The notes under the pieces were generated by a model, which ran no database searches, was not told the origin of the DNA, and saw nothing but the letters and a program-made list of their open reading frames with translations. From Isoetes engelmannii (Eukaryota; Streptophyta; Lycopodiopsida; Isoetales; Isoetaceae), in assembly GCA_011763485.2 (NCBI GenBank), contig JAANSK020033355.1, positions 1 to 28,753 of the forward strand: 28,753 bases of DNA, written 5' to 3'. The translations under genes were made by a program, and so were the position numbers. Shown piece by piece: positions 1 to 10,215 of the stretch (positions are counted from its first letter, which is position 1; each line of letters opens with the position of its first letter).

Positions 1-166
1 AAAAAAGAAAAAAAAAGAAAAAAGGTTACCTAGCAGTTTTACTGATGGCAATTTGGTGCTTTCCCATGGACGTCAAGCCGGGAGGTTTTCTGGAGGCCAG
101 GCAGCAGCCTGCCATGTTACCTCACCATGAGGAGCCGCGGTTTAGAACCTGGAAGAATTTAATCTA

Positions 167-606
167 GGGAAAATTCCATTTGTACCCCTTCAGTTTGCAA
201 ATATTCCAAAAAACCATCCAAATAAAGGGTATTTTCGTAAACATGGCAATAAAATTTTTATGGGATCTCAAATTAAAAAGTTTCCTTCACAAACATTATA
301 GATTAGGATAAGTTCTTTCCAACAAGATCAAGTTCGTCTAAATCGAAGTTGAAATGCACAAGTTATACTCATTTGAGTTTTTGATTAAGCACTTATTTAA
401 ACTATTGTAACTTGAAGATTCCAACTCCATTTTAGATGATCCCACTGCTACTAGATAGGCCTTACTCTCATCTATAAGTTTCGTGAAGGTGACTTTTATA
501 TTTGATCGATCACAAAAACGTTATTGCCATTTGAGCCAAACACCCTGCTTCTAGGGGTATTTTTTGGAATATTTGTAAGCTTGAGGGGTATATTTGGAAT
601 TTTCCC
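167..606. mobile_element. Foldback Mutator-like MITE with 9-bp target duplication
   Basis: The element starts GGGAAAATTCCA and ends with its reverse complement. It is flanked by a perfect 9-bp direct repeat TTTAATCTA (158-166 and 607-615). The inverted arms are long: the first 100 bases of each end align well (shared blocks include CAAATATTCCAAAAAA and ATGGCAATAA), and weaker pairing continues toward the middle, so almost the whole 440 bp is one imperfect inverted repeat. A 9-bp target duplication with long terminal inverted repeats is typical of Mutator-like elements. There is no coding capacity, so it would need a transposase from elsewhere. The family assignment is inference from structure; the ends and target duplication are seen directly. 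Confidence 0.85.
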
Positions 607-916
607 TTTAATCTATTAACATTTCTGAGTGCTCAGGTTTTTGACCTGGATTTTCTCATTTGTGTCTCTACCGGCTCAAATTTGTGTTGCAGGATCTATT
701 TGTGCCAAGATCGGCTCAGATTGGTCCCAAGTCTGGGTTTTTCATGGAAACGGGCAAGTTCAAGGACCAGATAACCTTGCAAGAAATTCCCAGGTCTAGA
801 ATTTCATAGGAAAGCACCCTTATTCTTATTCCTGTGGTATTTAAATTTTGATGGGTAGTTTTGTACGTGTCTTATGCATATGTGGAGCATTTAGGGTGTG
901 AAATGTATTTTTCTCA

Positions 917-1080
917 GCCCAACAAGGAAACTGGGGAGTGCATTCAACTAGAGAAAGCCCAACAAGGAAACTGGGGAGTGCATTCAACTAGAGAAAGTGG
1001 CAGGCTTGATTCCGCTCTACAGGTAATCCAACAGGTAATCCAACGCAAAAAAAATTCCGCTCCCCAGTTTTCTTGTTGTG
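917..1080. repeat. 40-bp tandem duplication with an inverted third copy
   Basis: A 40-bp unit beginning GCCCAACAAGGAAACTGGGG is present twice in a row without change (917-956, 957-996). Downstream, a 12-bp unit AGGTAATCCAAC is also doubled (1021-1032, 1033-1044). At about 1050-1080 the reverse complement reads AACAAGAAAACTGGGGAGCG, an inverted relative of the 40-bp unit. This looks like the arm structure of a foldback element. No target duplication was found. Confidence 0.6.
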
Positions 1081-1086
1081 GTGGCT

Positions 1087-1165
1087 TGGAACTGGGTTGC
1101 GATTCCAAGACCCGTTCCCGGCTCCGCCAGTCGCGGGACCCCCTGGAATCTGCTCCCAAGATTCC
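1087..1165. repeat. GC-rich imperfect palindrome, dispersed repeat copy 1
   Basis: The stretch is much GC-richer than its flanks and is an imperfect palindrome: GGAACTGGGTTGCGATTCCA on the left pairs partly with the right side ending in CCAAGATTCC. The core, with GACCC, TCCCGGCT and TCGCGGGACC, matches sequences at 14220-14260 (inverted) and 21861-21905, so this is a dispersed family of unknown type. Confidence 0.45.
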
Positions 1166-1221
1166 ATGACACACAACATTAAGGAGTGTAGTTGCATATT
1201 TAACATTCCCAAACAACATAG

Positions 1222-1245
1222 TTAGTTTGGGCAAACCCAAACTAA
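1222..1245. repeat. Short perfect hairpin
   Basis: TTAGTTTGGG and its exact reverse complement are separated by a 4-base loop (CAAA). No coding or terminator context supports a function. It may be an end of the repeat cluster just upstream. Confidence 0.5.
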
Positions 1246-3174
1246 TCAAATTGCTAGGTTGTTTTCTAGCGGTCTATCGACGTGTCGTAAAAGGACGGTT
1301 TTCAAACTTGATGGACCGGCGCGCCATCAGAAATAGGGCGCGGATAGCTCCTCAAAGGTAAAGAGCTTCTCAAAGTTGATTCCTGTTCGCTGCAATGGAA
1401 GATTTTGTTTTTTGTAGTGATTTTCGCCCTTGAAATCATAGACAAGACATGATTTTTTTATACCCAAAAACCTAGGGCGTAAGATTTCATAGCAGAGGCA
1501 AGGCCGAACTCATAGGCCACTGACTATTTTGCAGTTTGTAAGCACTAATTCTGCGTAAAAGTTGTATCATAACGCTCTTATATTTGTTCCATTTCGTTGC
1601 AGATGCTTGGGAACATGCTTCAGTATAATTCAATGGAATAGTTATGATCTCAACTCAGTATCAAGTAAGCATTTTAAACATTTACTTATAATACATAGGC
1701 TGATATTCGCGTTTAATTGGCGTGCTACTGTGCAATGCTTTAAGAATATATCCAGACTAAACTCCCATTTTTGCTAGTTCCATTAAGATCCCAATTACAA
1801 AACTAGTGAACAAACTCATCGTCACAATCCCTTCATTGTTGAAGCATGGCCAAAATGTAATTATGTTCTTTTCTGGTATCTACTATCCATAACCAAGACT
1901 CATATTAAGAATCTTGCCAAATTTAGCTGATGGATTCATGTACAATATGCGGCAACTACAATGGAAGATCATTTTTGCTGTAAGAAGTCTCCAGAATTTA
2001 TAGTGACATGGGGAGGAAGATGGCTCGGCAAACAGTAAGTCTGCATCCGTGTACAGCTGCAGAGGGGACTGCTCAAGCATCCTAAATTATGTTTAATGAA
2101 TATACCTCTTAGACAAGCTAAACTACTTTTAGCCACAAGCCAATGCCTCCTCCTTGGATGCTGCATGATCTGACCAGTGTAAAGGAAGATGGCAGGCAAG
2201 TGGTTGTAACCTGTATCAGGGATCTTACATTTAAATAAAGTAGCATCACATTTGCTTTAATTGAACATCCTGCTCATAAGGAGTAGCAGCTGCTTTGCAT
2301 CCAAAATCTATCCAACAATTCTCTAATTTATTGTGTTTTCTTTCATCGTTCTTTTGGAACCCTTAGATCATGTGGAATGTTTGGCGTTAGCGGCGAGGAT
2401 GCCATGTTTAATAACACGCATTGCAAACAGAAGATACATACGTTTCTGCCTCAAAGGGCCTAATACAACTGCAAACTCAAAGGTCTGATATAACTTCAAA
2501 CCGCAAAACCAATTATCGTATTCAAGGACTGCAACCCCAATTTTCAGGGGCTGAGCCTCGTTGATTTGGCCTGCAGTAGCTTGCATATGTTCAAGTTACT
2601 GCAGATTTGGATTCTCAAAGGATTCAACGGATGTTCCACTCATAAGTTCATAACCAATCGCTGCCCACCACAAAGAGGACACTCACTTTAGCCACGAGTG
2701 CAAACAGCAAAACAGACAATCATGAATCTACTATTACAAACAAGAAACAGAACACCAATATAATTTGTGCCAGAAACAAAAAACGGCCCTCTCTTTGTAG
2801 ACACAGGCAAGGCAACAGCAAAGCTTAATTTTTAAATAATAATATGTGCAACTTAATATGGGTTATTAATACTTAAAACGGGTTAACCTCTACAGTATTT
2901 ACAGAATAGAATCTAAATCAATAATAAAACCTTCAAGTAATACTATTGCCTACATCTACCATGGCTTTTTAAGTTCAAAGCATTATTTTCAGAGGCTGCT
3001 ACGACTTCTTGTTTCTAATATAAAAAAAGGCTAATGCCAGGATGGTATAGAGATTGAAGAACAATTTTGCAAAAATACTGAAAGATGAGATCTAGAAGTG
3101 CATTCTGATGTCCAAGTTGTATCTTTTTCTCAATCCAACACAATGCGCTAGTTAAAGCATTACAAGAAGAAGCT

Positions 3175-5649
3175 ATGGCCAGAGAGCGAAAGCGTAAAAC
3201 GCTGATGAGAAAATTGCAGAAGTTTGTAAAGTGGCCCTTATTTCTGCATCTGCTCATCATTTTGGGACTTGTTTGGTGGTCTGGATTTGCAAAGTTTAAT
3301 TTTCCTATCACGTTGGTTATTGCAATCGCTTATATTCGCCAAGTAGATCTCATTCAGAAACGTCGTCTCAAGGCACAGATTGGAGAGAAGTTGGAGCATG
3401 AAAAGATTCAGCGAATAAAGAATTCAGATAAGGAAACTCTAACATGGCTTAATGTAGTTGCTCAGGAAATGTGGCCTGTCTTTTTGGAGCGTTATCTCGT
3501 TGGGCATTTAACGCATCTTATAGATGTTAATCTGGCCTATTACAAGCCAAAAGCTGTTAGTAGTTTCCTAGTAGATACATTTTCTTTAGGGTCCAATCCT
3601 CCCATTTTTCATTCTATGACTGTAAACCGAGATTCAGAAACAGAAGCTGTAGTTCTAGAATTGGATGTTTCATATGTAGCATCAGAGGACATGCATCTTG
3701 AGCTTGCAGCATGCCTGAAGTCAGCAGTTGGATTAGGGTTTGCTGGCAAGCTTCATGCTACCAACTTGAGAATAGAAGGGTTGCTCAAATTAGGGTTCAA
3801 ATTTGTACCATACTATCCATATATTGGCAGGTTGACTGTGGCTTTCGAGACTGCTCCAATTCTTCAGTTCAGCTTCAGGCCACTTTCGTCGAGCAGTGTT
3901 GATTTTGCTGAATTGCCTGGGATTGCATCGTGGTTGGTATGGATCTAAATCACTCTTAAATATGCATATGCTACAACATGACACTATCAGTGAAAATCAG
4001 TCGATGGAATTTACAGAGTAAAGCAGTTCATGCTGTAGTGGCGACATTCTTGGTGGAACCAAATCCTCTAGTGCTAGATCTAATCCAACTATTTGGTGCA
4101 GTTTATCAACTAGATATAGACAAGGATATGATGAGTTTAGGTGAGGTTCTCTTGTCTACATGTTGTCTTTCATACAAATGTCATAAAGTTGAACATACTC
4201 TCTATGGTGCAGGCCCAGGCCTTGGTGAATGTGTTGGATTTGCCATTGTGGAGATAATAGAAGCTAAAGAATTAGAAGGAAAAGATAGATCAGGTGGGAC
4301 ACAATTTCACATATTGCTTGTTCAATTTGAGAGCTCATTCTCATCTTTTTGTCCAGGGTTTTCTGATCCTTATGTAAAGGTGAAGATGGACACTTCAAAA
4401 TTCTTCACGACTATCAAGAAGCAGACTCTAAATCCAGTTTGGCATGAAGTCTTCAGGATGAAAATAAACAGTTGGTCTGTCCCTGCCAAGCTGACATTAA
4501 AAGTTCGTGATTGGGATATGTTTAGCAAGGATGAGAGGCTTGTGAGTTCTTTATAACACCTGCTATTTTGATATAATTAAGCATGAAAAAGTTGCCTTCA
4601 AATTGCATGAGTGGGAAATGGACTATTTTTTGCTATCACTTTTCCATTACTATCTATCTATCTATTACTTCATGCCGTGTGTTTTGTAAATCCTGACAAT
4701 CTCGATGTGCAGTTAATGCGCTCGCTTGCACCAATTGCAAGATTAAGATAAATCTTATGATCTAGGTATTCAAATACTGAATTGCATCTTTCCCTCTTCG
4801 CTATATCATGTTGGTTCTTCTTTCCCCTTTTTGACTTGGGAGAAGCCATAGAGCATCTAAGAAGAGACAACCCTTGATCTAGCTATAGGTAATATTTCCA
4901 GCCTTGCTTTAGTGCCAGAGCTCTACATCTTGACAATTCTGCTATATAGGAGTAGAAGAAGAGGCCCTCAAACTAACGCGTCCTCCAATGCTGGAAGATG
5001 CAATATTCATGGTCCATGCATGTGAAGTAGTTTATAAATTATACTTTAGATTTTACTATTTTAATGAAACTATGGCCTTACCAGCTGTACTGATATACTT
5101 ATTGATTTATAGGGTGCTTAGTAACTATGTCCTTATCAGCTGTACTGATATATTTATTTGTAGGGTGCTTATGAACTAGACGTCATAAAACTACGGGGAG
5201 GCAAGCGCCATGATTTGTGGTTCAAGTTGCAGCATGCTAAGACTGGTTATTTGCATGTGGCCATCACAATTGTAGAGCCCGACCTGACAGATGCTGCAAC
5301 ATTAAGTGATGAAACCAGTTTGAAAAAGACTCCTCAAGATAGTTTTCTTGAAAGTCTGAATTCAGAAGATGGGTTGGATACAGAATCTAGTTCTTCAGAA
5401 GAAACGTATAGAAAGAAGAAGGAAACTGTCTATTTGGCAGTTGGAGATGATTCTAATTGGCTTCAAGCTTCAAGCTCCCAAAGTTTATCAGATCTCAAGA
5501 AAGCAAAATCGAAAGGGTTTTTACATGGACTATTTCATAAAAAACATCATCATAAGCGTTCCTTAGACATGCCGTTGGATCAGAAAGAGCAAGCTTTAGT
5601 GTTATCAACTCGTAGACTGAAACATCGTAAATCAAGATCTATCCATTAA
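3175..5649 (+). CDS. SMP- and C2-domain membrane protein, plant NTMC2 type 6-like (5 exons)
   Basis: Exons are 3175-3936, 4017-4140, 4213-4293, 4357-4541 and 5164-5649; every intron is GT-AG and the phases join into 545 codons. Residues about 20-53 are hydrophobic in two runs (membrane anchor or hairpin). About 84-285 is an SMP (lipid-transfer) domain, with landmarks TWLN, SNPPIF, LELDVSY and ELPGIASWL that parallel Arabidopsis At1g53590/At3g14590. A C2 domain follows (about 297-410). Its loops keep acidic residues in calcium-binding positions: D320, D326, D374, D376 and D381. The Ser/Glu-rich tail has a very basic patch at 496-516 (lysines and histidines), which could contact anionic membranes. 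Family members are expected to tether ER to plasma membrane and move lipids; that is family knowledge. The Arabidopsis proteins are about 200 residues longer, so either this one is short or a 3' exon was missed. The ATG fits the family's N-terminus just before the anchor, but the frame is open further upstream. Confidence 0.88.
5067..5171 (+). repeat. Tandem duplication of a 3' splice-site region
   Basis: About 50 bp ending in TAGGGTGCTTA occurs twice (5067-5120 and 5122-5171), sharing AGCTGTACTGATATA, so intron 4 of the SMP/C2 gene has two near-identical acceptors, at 5112 and 5164. Only the second keeps the reading frame (GGT GCT TAT GAA); using the first gives GGT GCT TAG, a stop. Confidence 0.8.
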
Positions 5650-6628
5650 AGAAACCGAAATAAGGTCCCACCAGAAGCTGGCAGGTTCTTTTATAATGTT
5701 TACGAATGGGAAAAGAGAAAAGGATCAGGTATTGAGCTTCTACCTTATGGGTACATGGTGGCACATTATAAATTTTAATCTAACTTGACATGCATGGAAA
5801 TTTCAGATTATAGGATCTGTGTTGTTGAACCATGGGATGATCTCCATATACATGCTGTATAGACTTGCTTAATGCACAAACAAGAGCACCATTTTAGCGA
5901 TATGATGGAGAATTTAGGTAAGAATTTCACAATTTCTTTTTGAAGGAACACTACACTTAAATACATAAAATTGAATTCAGTCTTATTACATAGGCCTTTA
6001 CAAAAAGTGTAAATGTTCACATTATATGTGAACTAAGTTTTCTGTTTCCCTATGCGTTGAAAATAGCATTAAGTCAAAGAAATTTTAATAACTTTGCACA
6101 AGGATGGCTATATCAGTTATCCAACACCAGTTATCCTTTTGCAATGACTTTGCAGGATCACATAGTGAAAACAAGCAAACCTGTAAGAGTATGGAGGAAC
6201 ATGGCCACGAGATACAAATAAATCACACTCGAGGCTCCAATCATCTCAACTAAAACTGCCTTGCAGAAGAATGACTTGTTTCAAATTGATTTCCAAATTG
6301 ATTAAGGACAAATGGAAAGAATTGCTGGCCAACAAAAAGCACCCATGTGTGGCTTGAGCAACAACTTCACTCCTAAAATGGGAAACGGAAAGCGAGTGTT
6401 AGCGATAGCCTCAAACTCCGAAGCAAAATAATAGATACCTATTCATGGTGTTCAAGACCAATCTGTTTTTGGAAGTCTGACGAGGTAAAAGTAGAAAACG
6501 AATAAGGAATAGGCAAGCAATAAACAAAAACCAAGCTGATTTTACCACAGAACTTTGCTGGATGTACCTTTGAATAATGTCATTCATCAAATGGACTTCA
6601 ATACCATCCTTGTTTTGTACATTTTGAA
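5650..6628. other. 3' flank of the SMP/C2 gene, no gene seen
   Basis: AT-rich sequence with no frame that continues the SMP/C2 tail convincingly and no recognisable domain. Part must be the 3' untranslated region. An extra short coding exon for the SMP/C2 gene cannot be excluded. Confidence 0.4.
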
Positions 6629-6900
6629 GCCAGGGGTGCACTTATAAGGAGGATATGCCACGTGTATTTCGAGGGTCGCCAAAAACACCCCAGATATTGT
6701 ACGGGTTTCTAAAAGTACCTCTGGCCCGTACGAAACAAATTTTACAATAAGCAATTGCAAAAAAAAAAAAAAAAAAAAAAAACATCCCTAAGCCCTAAGT
6801 ATATATAGGCCCCTACGCCCTAAGTATATATATGGTCTACGGAGTAAAAAATCCCCTAAGAGTCACTCAAGTGGTTTATACGGGTATGTGAACCCCCTTG
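6629..6900. mobile_element. hAT-like MITE 1 with 8-bp target duplication
   Basis: Flanked by ATTTTGAA at 6621-6628 and 6901-6908. The left end reads GCCAGGGGTGCAC and the right end, reverse-complemented, CAAGGGGGTTCAC. The subterminal blocks CACTTATAAG and GGATATGCCAC recur in the second MITE at 7484-7985, so the two are one family. An 8-bp duplication with a short CAAGGGGG-type inverted repeat suits hAT superfamily derivatives. The interior has a run of about 24 A (around 6760-6782) and no open frame. Confidence 0.7.
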
Positions 6901-7009
6901 ATTTTGAATTACTACGCCGCAAACTTAAATTGTCTAACTCTTTATGGATCACCTATCTCTTCTTTGTTTAACTCTTTATGAGTCATCTAATTGTGTAATT
7001 GGGGCCATC

Positions 7010-8473
7010 AATCACATCTGTCAAGGTGTTGATGGAACCCGTTCTCTTGTACGGAGTCAAGGTTTGGGGTCCGGTTGTGTCCCTTGCCACTTGGAATGAC
7101 TTAGAGCAGGTGCAAAAAGCCTTCTTGGCACGGAGCATGAAATCTATGGTGCCCTATCAAATCTTGCTGCATGAAACGGGGTTTCTACCTCTCCAACGAG
7201 CAGGTCTTAATAGACACATAGTCTATTTCCAGAAGGTCATTGCCATGGACGATTGTCGTCTCCCAAACCTGGTTTACAACATGGCAATGGGACCACAACG
7301 CCTCAAGACACGTTGGAAGGACAAGAGAGCTCAATGGCTGGCCAGATGGAATGTTTAAGAACACAGGTGCATACATGTGGGAACGGAGGCAGATTGCGAC
7401 AGCCTAAGGTACTATCTTGACACTTGCTCGACAGGCTTTTGGATACCAGGGCCCTGGAGCAGGTCAAAACAACGCATTATAAGCAAGGGGGAGTCACTTA
7501 TAAGACCCTCCAAAAACCACGTGCATGGCTGGGAGGGGTTCAAATTTAGGGCTCTCCCATTAGTATACGTAACGAAAAAGTATGGTTTTTTCTCATAGTT
7601 TTCATACATGAACATGAGAGGTTATAGTTGGCGGGGAATTCAAACATGTATTATACGGGAGGGCCGACCATAAAGATTGGTTTTTCTTAATTCAGGCGCT
7701 ATATTTTATAGTTATAATCATCTTCATGAGATACTACAACCCTTTTGTTATTTTGAAAGTGAAAAAATCTTCTTAACGTGTTTTACGGTTGTACAATTAA
7801 GACGTACAAAAGGGGTTCTTTATCAAGAACGTTACGTACAAATTCGGGAGGGATAATGTTAATAACAATATTCAAATCCCGTATGGTAGGGGTTTTTAAT
7901 ATAAAAAATGGCGTATACAGGGGTTTTTTTCCCACCCTATATACGCAGGTGGCATATCCCTTAGTAAGAAGGTGGATCCCCCGGGATTATAAGCACCATG
8001 GGGCGCACAACAACACTTACGTTCACATCTGCAGATGAAAAAACGCCGAGTCATCGCCTCTATTCGCACAGGGGCCCATCATATTCGAATTGAGACGGGC
8101 AGATGGAATTGGGAGCCATGCCAGGATAGGTTTTCTCAATGTTGCCAGACGAAGCAGTTGAAGATGAGTGCTACACTCTCCAGAGCTGGCCAACGTACAG
8201 TCAGATCCGGGCACGCTATGCTGAACTACTCAGACCTGGCGAGACCTTGTGTATGCTCTTGAACATGATCTCAGTATGATCGTTGGGATCGTATATTCGT
8301 CAGAAGGTGATAGACAAAAGAGCTTAGATATGCCCTGCTACAGCCACCTGAAGTGTGTACATACTTTTCATGTTTACTCATTTTTATTTGAACATCAAAT
8401 ATATCTGCATCTGCTGCACTCTTATATTGGGTCCCATATGCCAATTGGCCTCCGTGGACGATAAAAAAAAAAA
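7010..8473 (+). mobile_element. LINE copy 1: 5'-truncated, interrupted by a MITE
   Basis: Translation from about 7021 gives the C-terminal part of a LINE reverse transcriptase ORF (VLLYGVKVWGPV, a LARS stretch, VYFQKV). It matches the minus-strand LINE at 23.2-24.1 kb (VLLYGVEVWGPV, LYFQKV). After a 502-bp MITE insertion (7484-7985) the homology resumes at about 8035 (KKRRVIASIRTGAHHIRIET versus KRRLIASIRMGGHHLRIET). The 3' end CCAATTGGCCTCCGTGGAC (8441-8459) followed by ATAAAAAAAAAAAA is shared with the other copy. A stop after WNV (7357), a frame change near 7440 and loss of the downstream zinc-finger frame show it is dead. It lacks endonuclease and RT core, as in ordinary 5' truncation. 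The 5' limit is approximate. Confidence 0.85.
7484..7985. mobile_element. hAT-like MITE 2 nested in LINE copy 1
   Basis: Flanked by ATTATAAG at 7476-7483 and 7986-7993 (the match extends two bases further, ATTATAAGCA). The left end is CAAGGGGGAGTCACTTATAA; the right end, reverse-complemented, starts CCCGGGGGATCCACC, then AAGGGATATGCCACC, which matches the left end of MITE 1. The LINE homology stops at one side and restarts at the other, which independently marks the insertion. It is AT-rich with no coding capacity. The element is younger than the LINE copy it interrupts. Confidence 0.75.
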
Positions 8474-8479
8474 ATCAAT

Positions 8480-9807
8480 TAAATTCTTTGCACATTGTAC
8501 ATTTGCTCAGTTGTATTAGATATCATAAAGAATAACAAATCAATGTTGTGAAGGATAAACGCACCAGTATGCACAAAACTTTAGCATTTTAACAACACTC
8601 TCTTTATTCATAGCTATATTTTTCCATGGCTATCTTGAACTCCGTCAACGTAGATGCCCTGCTCACTATTCTGAATTGGTTATCTCCTTCGAAGTTGTTT
8701 CTTCACATAGAAGATATAAACTAGGAAAATAGCCATATTGAATGAAGAAGGCTCGCCTTCAAAAATACATGCAAAACTGTTGAAGACTATAGTGCTCACC
8801 AGTATGCTTGGAAAATAATAGATGATAATTCACTATCTGGATGTGCTAAAGGATTAGTGGTAGAATGATGAAATCAAGGATGGCTATGACTTTGAAGGAG
8901 TTTCATTTATATAGATGACTTCATTAATGTGGCCCCGATCAAAATTTGTATTTTTATTACTTAAGATTTTGCATGCTTTTTTGAGGTATTCGTATGCAGG
9001 GCCATATGTTGGTGATAGTGGCATTGCAGATGCGAACCAGAAAGGGTATTCTGGTTTTCTTCTTGGTTTTGGCTAGGCCGAAGGCCATGTGGTGGTCTCT
9101 AGATGTCGAGGGCATCCAAACATGCCAAATACGACATCGCAGAGGATGCGTGGGAGAAGCCGACGTTGTTGGGGCGTTTTTGCATACTGATGCATCTTCT
9201 TTAGCCCAGTCTTCGATCTAGAGCATGTTCAAACTCGGCTTACAGGTGAGCCTTTGTTCAAATCCGCCATGTTCAACAATGGAGCAGGGTTCTCATAAGT
9301 GTTCCTTTGTTTTGTTTTCATGTAACTAGTGCAGCTTGTAGCTTGTTTTCTTGTTCCCAATTTTTGAGCTTCAGAGGCTAAAAAGCATTGCAGGAGGCGA
9401 TATTAACGTGCTTGCAAAGGGCCCATTTGCATCTTCTTGAAAGAATATGGAGTGCTCATGTCCATTGCTTCTTGCCTTGCTCGATACAGATTCCTTTCAA
9501 GTTATGTATTTCTTTTATATCAGTTGGCGAGAATTGGTTTGCAGATGGAAGGTTCAACTCCTTAGCCTCCTGTATTCTGTTACATACATTGCTCTTCCTA
9601 TGCTTATCTTAGTTGATTACCGAATGCCTTTGTATTATCGTTTCAAGTGTGTTTAAAATTTTAAGGAGGGCTACTGCAACGTTGATGCAAAATTTTAGGG
9701 AGGACTACTGCAACGGTGATGCAGACCCGAAGGTAAGCCATGGGCACTGGTGTGTGAACTGGGATTCGATTCGCCATGCTCAAGTTCCTCATTTGGATCA
9801 CGTGTAT
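8480..9807. other. AT-rich intergenic stretch, no certain gene
   Basis: No recognisable domain. One exon-like stretch (8999-9070) follows a TATGCAG acceptor and reads PYVGDSGIADANQKGYSGFL before GFG and a stop. It looks protein-like but has no partners, so it may be a gene relic. A 34-bp tandem duplication (9655-9688 and 9689-9722, sharing CTACTGCAAC) is the only repeat noted. Confidence 0.35.
9655..9722 (+). repeat. 34-bp tandem duplication
   Basis: Units 9655-9688 and 9689-9722 both start AAAATTTTA and end GATGC, with three or four differences. It lies shortly before the large palindrome at 9808. Confidence 0.7.
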
Positions 9808-10003
9808 GAATTGCATATGATACTATTTCATTTACGTGCACTGTATTTAGATATCTAGGCTCAATGGTGGTTTTTCCTATAAAGCCCTATGATATGGAGT
9901 CAAATTGACCCATGTTGACGATATGGCTTTATAGGAAAAACCATCATTGAGCCTAGATATCTAAATACAGTGCACGTAAATGAAATAGTATCATACGCAA
10001 TTC
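9808..10003. repeat. Large near-perfect palindrome, 79-bp arms
   Basis: Left arm 9808-9886 and right arm 9925-10003 are reverse complements with only two mismatches, separated by 38 bases. The arms begin and end with GAATTGC / GCAATTC. Transcribed from either strand, this would fold into a long nearly perfect hairpin, which plant Dicer-like enzymes can process to small RNAs. Alternatives are a recent inverted duplication or a foldback element; no target duplication or conserved terminal motif was found to choose between them. Confidence 0.9.
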
Positions 10004-10005
10004 GA

Positions 10006-10215
10006 GATAAAGCGAGAATGTAAGTGACTTCTCTGTATCTTGAGTCAAGTTTTAACTTCTGAAAACTCGTAGCTTAACACAACTTACCATTATCCAAAAG
10101 GCACCATATTTGTTTTATGATAAAGCGAGAATGTAAGCGACTTCTCTGTATCTTGAGTAAAGTCTTAACTTCTGCAAGCTCGTATCTTAACGCAACTTAC
10201 CATTATCCAAAAGGC
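10006..10215 (+). repeat. Tandem duplication, period 113 bp
   Basis: The block 10006-10102, starting GATAAAGCGAGAATGTAAG, recurs at 10119-10215 with about nine substitutions over 97 bp, and the copies are joined by 16 bases. It starts two bases after the palindrome ends, so the two rearrangements may be linked. Confidence 0.85.

Larger units (their letters stand above)
616..3174. other. Gene-free upstream region of the SMP/C2 gene
   Basis: No convincing coding exon was found on either strand. The stretch 1270-1370 is GC- and CpG-richer than its surroundings (contains GGCGCGCC) and could be a promoter or untranslated first exon of the gene starting at 3175, but no splice junction could be tied to it. 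The short open frames here lack recognisable domains. Local repeats at 917-1245 are listed separately. Confidence 0.5.

Noticed and set aside
6999-7358. A stand-alone 119-residue host protein
   Set aside because: The sequence is the C-terminal part of a LINE RT ORF, matching the minus-strand copy and ending in a stop within the element.
7007-8479. ATCAAT as the target duplication of LINE copy 1
   Set aside because: Only six bases match (7007-7012 and 8474-8479) and the 5' boundary is approximate, so chance cannot be excluded.
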